From: Hexactinellida sp. DTS-2022
Lineage: Eukaryota > Porifera > Hexactinellida
Assembly (NCBI GenBank): GCA_028753945.1
Contig: JAPNXP010000010.1
Coordinates: 5,521,042-5,585,041 of the forward strand
DNA length: 64,000 nt
Direction of reading: 5' to 3'
Shown piece by piece: positions 51,001 to 59,728 of this stretch. Made by a program: the position numbers and the translations under genes. Within the stretch, counting starts at the first letter, position 1; every line of letters begins with the position of its first letter. The notes below the pieces were generated by a model that was not told where the DNA came from, did no database searches, and worked only from the letters and a program-made list of their open reading frames with translations.

Positions 51001-54000
51001 GTGAAACAGTCACTCAGCAAATCCAATGAGGAGCTTCTAAATGCTCTCAAGGATAAAAGCGAGTTTGAAGGACAACTACAGCACTTGCATTTAATGCTTG
51101 AAAGCAAGAACGAACACGAGTTTCTACTACAAAGCGAGATACAAGATAAACAGATGGAGACAGAAGGGGAGTCGGCTCAGTATAGGGAGGAAATAGCGCA
51201 GTTAAGATCTTCATTAGAAGTGGCAGAAGTCGGGGCTATAAGGCAGTGCGAACTCGAGACGGAAATAAACACACTTAACATAAGCTGTAGTGATCTAGAG
51301 CAACATCTTTCCACCCGGGAGCAGGAACTGGAGTTGGCACGCGCTGAGTTCATGAATAAGACAGCTACTTACGAAGCTGAACTGACACAGAATAGCACTC
51401 GTATGCAACAGCTGGAACGAGAGCTGGGCGAATTCAAGAAGGATGACACAGCAACTATTGAAGATCAAGTCGAGGCTGAAATGGCACAGACTACACTGGC
51501 TGTGGATCGAGCTGCCATACGAATCCAGGAAATTCTAGAAGCTTCTAAGAGCAAACTAACTGGCATTAAGCTGGAGGTTAACGGTAATATTCTAGGCGCG
51601 TGTACTGATCTAATGGGAGCGATAAAACTGTTGATTGAAAAGTCAAAACACTTACAGAGAGAAATCGTGCTTGAGGGTGGAGAAAACAGTTCAAAGGAGT
51701 TTTATAGAAAGAATCACAGATGGACTGAAGGGCTAATCTCAGCTGCAAAGATTGTGGGCCAGGGAGCTACGTATATGGTGGAGACAGCTGACCGATGTGT
51801 AGACGGTAGAGCGTCATACCAAGAGCTCATGGTGGTATCCAAGGACATTTCAGCTAGCACAGTACAGTTGGTTGTGACGTCACAAGTTAAAGCTGATAAG
51901 GAAAGTTTGTGTCTGAAAGATGTGAAAGGGGCTTCTGCAAAGGTTTCCGAACATGTTGGACAAGTGATCGCTTCAGCTCAGGTGGGGGCTCACCAAATCG
52001 AGGAAAATGTTGATATCGATTTTACGAATTTATCCTATGTCCGTGCGAAAAAACTAGAACGAGACATGTCAATTAATGTACTGGAGTTAGAAAGCAAGCT
52101 TGAAAAAGCGCGAGTTAAACTGTTGAATCTCAGAAAATCGACATACCACACGAGCGAAGGTGCCACTGAGGGAAATAAGTGATCAAAGTCCAAATCACCA
52201 AATTATTGTATATAAGAATCAGTAATCAATTAGTATAACATCTATTCTTGTAACAAACTACCTTACTAGATGGTTTCTATAATGAGTTGTATTGTATTCG
52301 GAGGTTCTATTATGTTATATTACAAAGTATGTGCAAACACACTTTGTAGAAATAACAGCTAAATGTATTGTTTTATGATTATTATTTCATAATATTTGCT
52401 AAATCGCTATATTGTATGGGAGTTATTATTGGAGGGAAACAAATTTCCTATACAGTAGAATCTCGTTAGTATGAACACCAAGGGACAGTAAAATTAGTTC
52501 GCCTTATATGGAATTCGTATTAACCAATATCATTTGTATTGAAATGGTTTTGAAGGATCCTGACTAGTGTTCATATTACAGTCTGTTCTCTCTAATTGTT
52601 CACTTTTCTAATAGTCCACTTATTAACTTGTCCAAATCAACTATTTCTAATTTTCTAAATCTTAATACTCAATGTTCTCTAATAGTCCACTTAGGGCCAA
52701 TGGCCCACTGGTGGACTATTAGAGAGAACAGAGTGTATCCAGAATTTCGTATTAACCGTGTTCGTACTAACGAGGTTCTACCATAATTAGTTAAAAAGTA
52801 ACTGGTTATGTAATAATGAGAGAAACTATGTAACATTTACTAACTTTGATACCCCCCTGCATATTGACTCTGTGTATTAGGTTGGTGTCCAGGAGGTGGA
52901 GGTTGGTACATTTGGTTAGGATTGGCAGCACCGGTGGCATAACCTGTGTTACCATAGTAGCCACCTCTGTTCTGTGGATTCCAGCCAGTATTGTAGCCTC
53001 TGTCATATCCCTGATCATATCCGTAAGTTCCTATAGAGCCATTATGCAGATTAAGCACAGTGGAATTGTGAAGTGAGGAGGAATAGTAAAGCCCGATATA
53101 CACAATGTTGCAACATGTTTTTGTGCAACCTTCTAACATACAGTCAACTCCGCTTAATAGAGCCATCGGTTAATATATTTCACTGCTTAATCGGGTCAAA
53201 TTTCACAGGATTTATAGGGAAGAATTACATTTTTGCTTAAAATATTTTCAATTAATAGATTTCTCCGCTTAATCGGGTCAAAGCGACCTGGTCCCGAGGT
53301 GACTCTATTAAGCGGAGTCGACTTGTATATGATTTAACAAAATTGCTTCAAATTCAACATGATACAATGCAAAAATATTTAATCATGGATGTATGATGGT
53401 AGACTTTTGAAATGCTTTGAGGAGTAATTACGTATACAGTGATCCCGTATAAGGAAGTCGGATATAATGAAATTGAAATTTTTCCCCTGAGCACTAAATG
53501 TATTAATTAACATCCGCTTATAACGAATATCCGGATATAATGAATAAATTTACAGCCCCAAGCACTTCGTTATAACGAGAGTTGACTGTAGTATCATAGA
53601 AGAGTTGAATATCCATACCATAGCCTTCTTCTCCCCACTCTCTCTTCCTCTTTATCTGAGCGCTGGGATCATACGGTGCCACGCCCCCGGGATTATCTTG
53701 TGATGTCTAAATAGAGAATACTGTAAAACGACAGTAGTTTTATACACTGGTGTTAACGTAATAGCAAGTCGCATTTGCACGAAATTTGATTGCTCATAGG
53801 CAAACTTGCTATTATAATTATATAAGTTATGTAAATCCCTCCAATGCCCAGGAATGTGAAAGTAAAACCGGAAGATAATTAACCTTCAATTCAAATTGAA
53901 AGTGAAAATGGAATTTTTCTATTTATACCTTCTACCCCTATGCATCGAGGGATAAGAACAGAATTAACATTAAATGCTCGCTTAGGGACTGAAAATAACT

Positions 54001-57000
54001 AATAGAGCAAAATTGCTAGTATTATGCTAACACCACTGTACAGTCGAAACCGGTTATTTCTAACATCTGGTTTTTCTAACTAACTATTTAATCTAAATGT
54101 GTAAGAAATTCGAGTTTTGTTATATTTTCAATCGGTTTATTCTAACTATCGAGTTTATTAACTTTAATTCCATCCATAGAATTGGTTAGAAAAACCCGGT
54201 TTCGACTGTAGTACAGGGTTTTTTAAGGCCGATCTTGGTGTAAATTTTGCACCAAGATTTTTTGGAGTTACACCACGATTCGTGTAGGCCGCGGCCGCTG
54301 CAGTGTCGAGTTACACCAAGGTCTCAACCTTAAAAAAAACCCTGTTATAGCCTATAATGGTTTCAACTGAATAAAACCGGTTTCAACTGAATACTACGTC
54401 TATGGGAAAACCGGTTTCGACTGTACTACATTCCATTCTTACAAGTGAGTTTGGAGGAGGAACAGCTGAGTGTGCTCCTGGCGGCCGTTGGTACCCATAC
54501 CCCCCAGTGTATCCATAGTCCTGAGGTGCGTAGTTGTAGCCGCCTCTCCCATACCCGGGCCTGCCCCTGGCTGTATGTCCCCTCATATGAGCTGTGGAGG
54601 GATCTTCATCTTGTCTGACACCAGTGGGGGGGGGTATTGGGTCAGACGGAGAGGGGGCTATACCCATGTCTTTGTCCACCAAAGCACGGAATGTCTTGTA
54701 CTATAAGATATGTAGTCAATTATTAATAAAGGAAAGTTGTACACAGATTTTCTAATACAGTGAACTCCCCCGTTATAACGAAGTCGGTTAATGAAATGGA
54801 ATTTTTCCCCCCAGAGCACTAAATGTATTAATTATTATCCGCTTATAACGAATATCCGGATATAACGAAGGAATTTACAGGTCCCAAGCACTTCGTTATA
54901 ACGAGAGTTGACTGTATTATATTCAGGCACTGTGAAAGGTAGTAATTTTACAGTTAAAAAAATTGAACTCTGGACCAAACTGTTTATGCATTAAAATCCT
55001 TATCTAACAGCTTTACTTGTTATATTAGCAGTGCGTATTTGGTTGAACACTAGCTATATTATCATTATACAATAAGTTGAGACCTCTTGATCTATGGTGC
55101 TCTGGTTCTCATTGGGAGTGAAGGCTGTCGCTTTACAGTCGAGGGAGATGTGTCCCATACCTCCGCAGTTAGAGCAGCGGATCTGTGCCGTCACGTTCTT
55201 CTGTTCACTGCAATCCCATGTGTTGTGGTCTATAGAGCCACAATTACGGCATCTAAACAAACAGGATTAATATATATACAGTAGAACTTTGTTAGTACGA
55301 ATACCAACGGATGGTAAAAATGTGTTCGCTTTATCGGAGTTCGTATTAACCGGTGTCATTTGTATTCAAAAGGCTTTGAAGGGGATTTAAATACTGTTCC
55401 TAATACGAGGTTATACTGTAGTTTGTATTAACTCCTATATTTAGATAATAACCAAGTAAATATGATATAAAGTTGTCTAGTACGTACTTGACCATATCTT
55501 CGAACTTGAAAGTTCCATTTAGTTTGGCCAGCTCTGTTAATTGAGTCTTCTTCAGTTCGTTGTCGTTGCCAGGATTTTGTATCGCATCTGTAATTATATC
55601 CCTGATCTAAACAAATGATCGGTATCAAGGTTGTAATTCATAATTCTCCTTTCTAAAACTTTCTTATTTACTAAGGATACGTAACAAATACAGTACATAA
55701 TATAGTGATATATTGGATATAGTGATAATTTATGCACAAAGTATACAAGAAAATTTGATTTTTGACCTTCCTTGGTCCCCATAATTTCATATTTTACAGT
55801 AAAAACATCGTTACCAATTGAACTTGATAAGGAATTTGATTATACTTACGAGAATATAAGTATTTATAACAAGTATACAGTCAAATATTAGATGCAATGA
55901 TACAGTGAATATAGTGATATACTGATAATTTGGCCAAAATGTCCCACCATTATCAATTTATCACTATAGCCATTATGTACAGTTAACTCACTATCTTGAC
56001 TGCTTTAGTCACATTTTCTAAGTCATTCCCGCTCACCAGTGCATGCAATGCCTCATCCTCTCCGGGCATTGGCTGTCCATCTTTCCCAAGCTACAAAGTT
56101 GTGAATACATTTAATGGAATACAGCAGAACCTCGTTAATACGAACACCAACGGACGGTAAAATTTGCTCGCTTTATCCGGAGTAATACCCATTGAATAGC
56201 CATTGTAGGGACCTGATTTTGTGGAACTATTTGTTCGTCTTACCCGGAAATTCGTATTAACAAACACGGTTAATACGAATCTACTGTAGTTATACACTAC
56301 CTGTAAATACAGTAATGCAAAAATCAGTCGTATTGAGGTCATTTCCATTTCCATTCATTTCATGGTAACACAGACAGATAATTAACAATTGTATTAGAAC
56401 CTTGTATACTATAATAACTGTTGAAGTCTATGAGAAACTTGCCTTCCCTTCTTTGCTAGAGCCTTTACCACGGATCATAATTTTCGTGCCGGTCTGTTAA
56501 AAGAAAAAAAACAAGAGTAGTATTATAATTAATATTGATCAACTGATATCTACAGGGATCAATAAGGAATTTGTAATGCATTGAACCTAGCTAAAGGAGG
56601 GATTATATTAATAGTAAGAATGTAAAAAGGTAAAAGCTAGAGGAAAGATGTCTTTGTATAACAAGTTGAGCAGTCAGCTTATTGTTGATTTGTTATCCTA
56701 AAAGTTCTGTAAATAGCTAGAGCTAAGGTTAATTGGGAGAGATAATGAGTTAGGTGTTAGTTACATCTGTCAGCAATTCTACCTTTTTCTCCAATTCTTT
56801 GAGAGAGTTTCCCCTTAACGAAAGAAAGTAAAAGAACGGAAAAATACCGTCGATATACATAAATTATAGATATTAGGTTGCAAATATTTTTTCAAATACT
56901 TGTATGTGTAAATTCTTTGTGGAGAAGACACTAGAGTATAAATAGTATGTTAGTCCCTTAAATTGTAAAACTATTTTAAATTCAACTCTCCACCTAAAAC

Positions 57001-58859
57001 TAATAAATATAAAGATGAGTTCAATGACAAATATTAACAGGGACATAAGCATATTTAAGCAGTTAGTATCATAGCACCTTATAGTTACATCATAGATGGC
57101 AATGGTTTTTCCAAATGGTTTGTTCTTATTAACGGCTAGAAAACTAAATAATTGTTAACACAACACAAGTAAAGCTGTCAGATAAGGATTTTAAATATTT
57201 CTCTAGAAGAAGAAAGTATTAATTAGCATAATGGCAATGCTATAAGCTCACCTTGGTCCAATGATGAGTCCAATGAAGTTCGTATTAGGCGGGAGCTCTG
57301 TAGGGAGCATAACTCGCTCTTGGTACCTTTGAGCTGGCAGTCTACAGGTACAGTGGATATATATGCATGCATTGTAGGGGAATTAACCTTGACTCTTTTA
57401 ACCGATATTTCGCCTTATCCGTGTTCGTATTAACGAGTACAGTGGATGTCGGTTATAAGCACATCGTCGGGAACTGCACTTAATGTGCTTATAACCGACA
57501 TGTTCTTATAACCGACATAAATTATATAGGGTATATACTATATGGCAACCGTTTTTCCAACAGTGTTCTTATATCCGATAACCGGTGTGCTTATATCCGA
57601 CATCTACTGTATTCATAAATATAAACTGAAGCCCTTATAATGTGCTACTTACTGTAGAACCTGTCTAATCCGACACCCGATGGGATAGGGAAAACAATGT
57701 CGGATTATGCAGGCTCTAATGTATAGTCTGACGCTCATTGGGATAAGGAAAAAGTGTCGGTTCTGCTGAATTCCGGATTATAGAGGGTCGGATTATGTAT
57801 CTTATACTGTATTTATATATCGACCAACATTTTTCAATATAAAACCCGTTTCGCAATGGTGATATATTTAAATGGCCTTGCCAGTGCCTGAAAAATACAT
57901 TAGAAAAGGTGTTGGCCCATTCCAAGAAAGGTCAGTTTGGAAAGGGTACATTTGCCTAATTGTTAATCACGATGGAAATGTAATTTGAGGGGTTTAACCT
58001 GTAATCCGTAGGAGCTTTATACTCCGGATTTATCATCTGATTTTCCATGATGAGTCTATGTCTCTCATCTTCCATTTTCTTCTTATAACGAACTTCTCGT
58101 ATGTTTACCCTCTTTCCGTCCCTGCTGTATTCGGGTTCTGGTGACGGAGACCTGAAAATTATCCGTATACATTAGTGCTAAATTAGAATACAGTCGACTC
58201 CGCTTAATAGAGCCACCTCGGGACCAGGTTTTTTGACACGATTAAGCTGAGAAACCGATTAACCGAAAATATTGTAAGTCAAACTGTAATTCTGTCCAAT
58301 AAATCCTGTGAATTTTTGACCCGATTAAGCGGAGAAACCGATTAACCGGTGGCTCTATTAAGCGGAGTTGACTGTATGTTCGATACCCACCTCTTAATAC
58401 AGCGATTCCCAACCTTTTTCAGCCGTGAACCCACTATAACAATTACCTTCCCATAAGGGTATTATACAGGAATAGAATTGAACACTCCTAACTGTCCTAA
58501 GGTCACTGGAATATGAATTTTGTACGCGTAAAAGGTTAGTTTTGTATTACTCTATGGGGACTTTCGGAAATTTTAAATACAATTATATCCCAATTTATAC
58601 GCCTCTAGGCATATGGCGCGCTTCTGGATAAAACCCTGCTTCCCATTGACCGTAATACAAATTTTATTTTTGTGGGCCCACCTAAGTTGGGAACTACTGC
58701 CTTAATATTTAAAGGGGATATAAATATATAATAACTCCGGCTATTGTATGAAGAAATATGGCTTTACTAATAACAGTACTCACCTATCTTCAGGATTGAT
58801 AGGAATGCCATAATCTGCTACCTTAAGTCTACGAGTTATCTCCTCCACCCTCAAGTGTT
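46906..58859 (-). CDS. SF1: SF1 / branchpoint-binding protein, 13 exons, 5' end missing
   Basis: Splicing factor 1 recognises the branchpoint with U2AF in early spliceosome assembly. Exons in transcript order: 58859-58784, 58151-57999, 57341-57252, 56813-56783, 56493-56443, 56090-55992, 55606-55488, 55252-55084, 54700-54443, 53706-53619, 53030-52845, 48188-47680, and tentatively 46932-46906. About 618 residues. They encode EEITRRLKVADYGIPINPED, SPSPEPEYSRDGKRVNIREV, the KH domain (FIGLIIGPRGNSLKELE, IMIRGKGSSKEGK, DGQPMPGEDEALHALV), a QUA2-like LTELAKLNGTF, and two CX2CX4HX4C zinc knuckles (CRNCGSIDHNTWDC, CSNCGGMGHISLDC). A Gly/Tyr-rich and polyQ tail replaces the proline-rich tail of vertebrate SF1. 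The U2AF-binding N-terminal exon is not found. One intron uses a GC donor (after 56443). Confidence 0.92.
47289..47445. repeat. MITE family B
   Basis: ACAGTAGAACCTCGTTAGTA to TAACGAGATTCTACTGTA, in the last SF1 intron. Confidence 0.8.
47449..47629. repeat. CpG-rich repeat family O
   Basis: CAGGCTTTCATCCAGG to AGATGAAACCCTG. The word CGCGCGCGAC is prominent. It abuts the family B copy. Confidence 0.75.
47820..48014 (-). repeat. CAA/CAG triplet tracts (polyQ) in SF1
   Basis: Two runs of TTGTTG on the plus strand (about 47820-47861 and 47973-48014) encode glutamine runs of roughly 13-15 in the SF1 frame, separated by a Gln/Tyr/Gly-rich spacer. Being mostly CAA, they are coding, but replication slippage is expected. 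Confidence 0.85.
48183..48322. repeat. Tandem repeat, three units of 46-47 bp
   Basis: Each unit starts TAGAGCCTGCAAATCG or a close variant and ends GAGCCATATACA. On the minus strand each carries a ready-made splice acceptor (TTTGCAG or TTTACAG). The innermost one is the acceptor used by the SF1 polyQ exon. Confidence 0.75.
48319..48476. repeat. MITE family K
   Basis: ACAGTAGAACCTGCCTATAA to ATTAACAGGTTTAACTGTA. The word ATAACGGTCA is iterated. It overlaps the end of the 46-bp tandem array. Confidence 0.7.
48477..49107. other. HIP1 upstream region, inside SF1 intron
   Basis: No exon or repeat is recognised. It should contain the HIP1 promoter on the plus strand. Confidence 0.4.
49108..52182 (+). 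CDS. HIP1: HIP1/HIP1R/Sla2 endocytic adaptor, two exons
   Basis: Exon 1 is 49108-49666 and exon 2 is 50198-52182, in phase, 847 residues (human HIP1 about 1037). The adaptor links clathrin coats and PtdIns(4,5)P2 membranes to actin. The ANTH domain is in exon 1 and the start of exon 2 (KEKHIRSIIIATWKEQGCNV, VCWKAIYVLHRVLRDGH, CRVAPLVPVIEDQNGLYDLS, LPADLLSGHRDRY). A long coiled coil spans about residues 330-600. The C-terminal I/LWEQ (THATCH) actin-binding module starts near 620 (SCTDLM-like ACTDLMGAIKLLIEK, RWTEGLISAAKIVGQGATYM, ASTVQLVVTSQVKADK). It lacks the long C-terminal tail of human HIP1. The gene is nested antisense in the SF1 intron between 52845 and 48188. The intron is largely a family E MITE. 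Confidence 0.95.
49939..50111. repeat. MITE family E
   Basis: GTGAACACCCTGGGGACCAG at the left and TTTTGGAGGTTTTACTGTA at the right. It lies in the HIP1 intron in inverted orientation relative to the 14018 copy; the left terminus is slightly eroded. Confidence 0.75.
52452..52785. repeat. MITE family B with nested element
   Basis: ACAGTAGAATCTCGTTAGTA to CGTACTAACGAGGTTCTAC. It is interrupted at 52578-52737. Confidence 0.75.
52578..52737. repeat. Nested MITE, CAGTCTGTTCTCTCTAAT termini
   Basis: The left CAGTCTGTTCTCTCTAATTG pairs with the right TATTAGAGAGAACAGAGTG, and CTAATAGTCCACTTA is iterated. TA flanks each side, and the hit splits a family B element. Confidence 0.75.
53140..53327. repeat. 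MITE family A
   Basis: ACAGTCAACTCCGCTTAATA to TTAAGCGGAGTCGACTTGTA. Very similar to the 2188 copy over its whole length. Confidence 0.8.
53436..53589. repeat. MITE family C
   Basis: ACAGTGATCCCGTATAAGGA to TTATAACGAGAGTTGACTGT. It ends 30 bp from the donor end of the SF1 exon 53619-53706. Confidence 0.75.
53744..54040. repeat. MITE family F with internal insertion
   Basis: ACACTGGTGTTAACGTAATA to ATGCTAACACCACTGTA. An unrelated ~150-bp segment (about 53815-53960, with GGGATTTAC-type words) interrupts it. Confidence 0.6.
54040..54210. repeat. MITE family G
   Basis: ACAGTCGAAACCGGTTATTT to AACCCGGTTTCGACTGTA, touching the family F copy. Confidence 0.8.
54214..54344. repeat. Inverted-repeat element with GC-rich centre
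   Basis: CAGGGTTTTTTAAGG and CCTTAAAAAAAACCCTG termini. A second, inner pair is TTGGTGTAA/TTACACCAA. The centre GGCCGCGGCCGCTGCAG is by far the most GC-rich spot nearby. Confidence 0.7.
54757..54916. repeat. MITE family C
   Basis: ACAGTGAACTCCCCCGTTAT to TAACGAGAGTTGACTGTA. Confidence 0.8.
55278..55420. repeat. MITE family B, decayed
   Basis: ACAGTAGAACTTTGTTAGTA to AATACGAGGTTATACTGTA, in an SF1 intron. Confidence 0.7.
55689..55982. repeat. MITE family I, long copy
   Basis: ACAGTACATAATATAGTGAT to ATCACTATAGCCATTATGTA. Its right end is 10 bp from the SF1 exon 55992-56090. Confidence 0.65.
56121..56288. repeat. MITE family B
   Basis: ACAGCAGAACCTCGTTAATA to TTAATACGAATCTACTGTA. The right terminus is rearranged (ACAAACACGGTTAATACGAA). 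Confidence 0.75.
56494..56782. other. SF1 intron without recognised elements
   Basis: AT-rich intron sequence, nothing recognised. Confidence 0.4.
57352..57611. repeat. Composite of family B remnant and family D
   Basis: A family B-like segment with CCGATATTTCGCCTTATCCG runs to GTATTAACGAGT, followed at 57439 by family D (ACAGTGGATGTCGGTTATAA to CGACATCTACTGTA). The arrangement is the same as at 23619-23947. Confidence 0.75.
57651..57811. repeat. MITE family H
   Basis: ACTGTAGAACCTGTCTAATC to GTCGGATTATGTATCTTATA. Internal GGGATAAGGAAAAA. Confidence 0.65.
58192..58377. repeat. MITE family A
   Basis: ACAGTCGACTCCGCTTAATA to TTAAGCGGAGTTGACTGTA. Confidence 0.85.
58400..58703. repeat. hAT-type element with CpG-rich interior
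   Basis: CAGCGATTCCCAACCTTTTT at the left and CCTAAGTTGGGAACTACTG at the right are hAT-like. The interior holds a family O-like fragment (TACGCGTAAAAGG, ATGGCGCGCTTCTGGAT). Confidence 0.6.
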
Positions 58860-58915
58860 CTGAAAGAAACAACACCAGTGGATAACAGAGAATATTCCAA
58901 TGGATAATATAGAAT

Positions 58916-59021
58916 TACAGTCGACTCCGCTTAATAGAGTCACCTCGGACCAGGTTGTTTTGACCCGATTAAGCGGAGAAACCGATTAACCGGTGGCTCT
59001 ATTAAGCAGAGTTGACTGTAC
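58916..59021. repeat. MITE family A, short form
   Basis: ACAGTCGACTCCGCTTAATA to TTAAGCAGAGTTGACTGTA, just upstream of the first SF1 exon seen. Confidence 0.85.
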
Positions 59022-59728
59022 TTCAACATATACTATTTATACCAGAGACAATTTGAGAAAGTGCAAATGCATCATAACATAAATATATCTTTCCTACAAA
59101 AATCCCCTTTTTAAAGCCTAAATCCTGTAATGATTTGGCATGAAGGTCATTGAAGAGTGATAACTGATAGCTAGCCAGGTATCAGCAGACACGGAAATTC
59201 CACACCTTACGCGGGCCTATTACAGTACAACCTCATTATTATCTGAGCTTCGATTATCTGATGGTTCCCAGGGTTTCATACAGGGTTGGAAAGTATTATG
59301 ATATTATTAAGATGTTGCAGCAGTTAGAATAGCTATCGTAATGAAACTTAGTACCCCCAGAAAAAAGAATCTCTATGAAACCCTGGTTCCAATGTCGTTA
59401 CATAATAAATTATCCGAACTTGTTTGACTGGTTCCAACATGTTTGGATAATCGAAGTTGCTTTGTACACATTTTATTTAAAGCAGAGTTCTTCAACCATG
59501 GGTCGCGGCCCAAATAGGGTCGTCAAAACATTATTTAGAGTCTCTGGTTTGTCTATGACAAAATTTTTAATTCGAATTTGATTGGTATTTGGACAAGTTG
59601 TGTTGCCAATGTTATTGACCGATAAAATAGGTCGTGAAATGAAAAATTGAATGCGTTGAACATAAGGTATGCTGTGTTTTAATTATCTTACACATTTAAA
59701 TTAGAAAATCTCCAATAAAGTCAATCTC
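59022..59728. other. SF1 5' side / MSH5 3' side
   Basis: Holds a split family J element (59222-59464) and a hAT-like fragment starting GCAGAGTTCTTCAACCATGG near 59482. I looked here for the missing N-terminal SF1 exon and did not find it. Confidence 0.45.
59222..59464. repeat. MITE family J split by a CAGGGTTTCAT element
   Basis: ACAGTACAACCTCATTATTA to GATAATCGAAGTTGCTTTGT. Between GATGGTTCC and GTTCCAATGT lies 59270-59387, whose termini CAGGGTTTCAT and ATGAAACCCTG are exact reverse complements. Confidence 0.75.

Larger units (their letters stand above)
52183..52844. other. Convergent gap, HIP1 3' end to SF1 exon
   Basis: Contains family B with a nested unrelated MITE (52452-52785) and otherwise AT-rich sequence. 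Confidence 0.5.
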
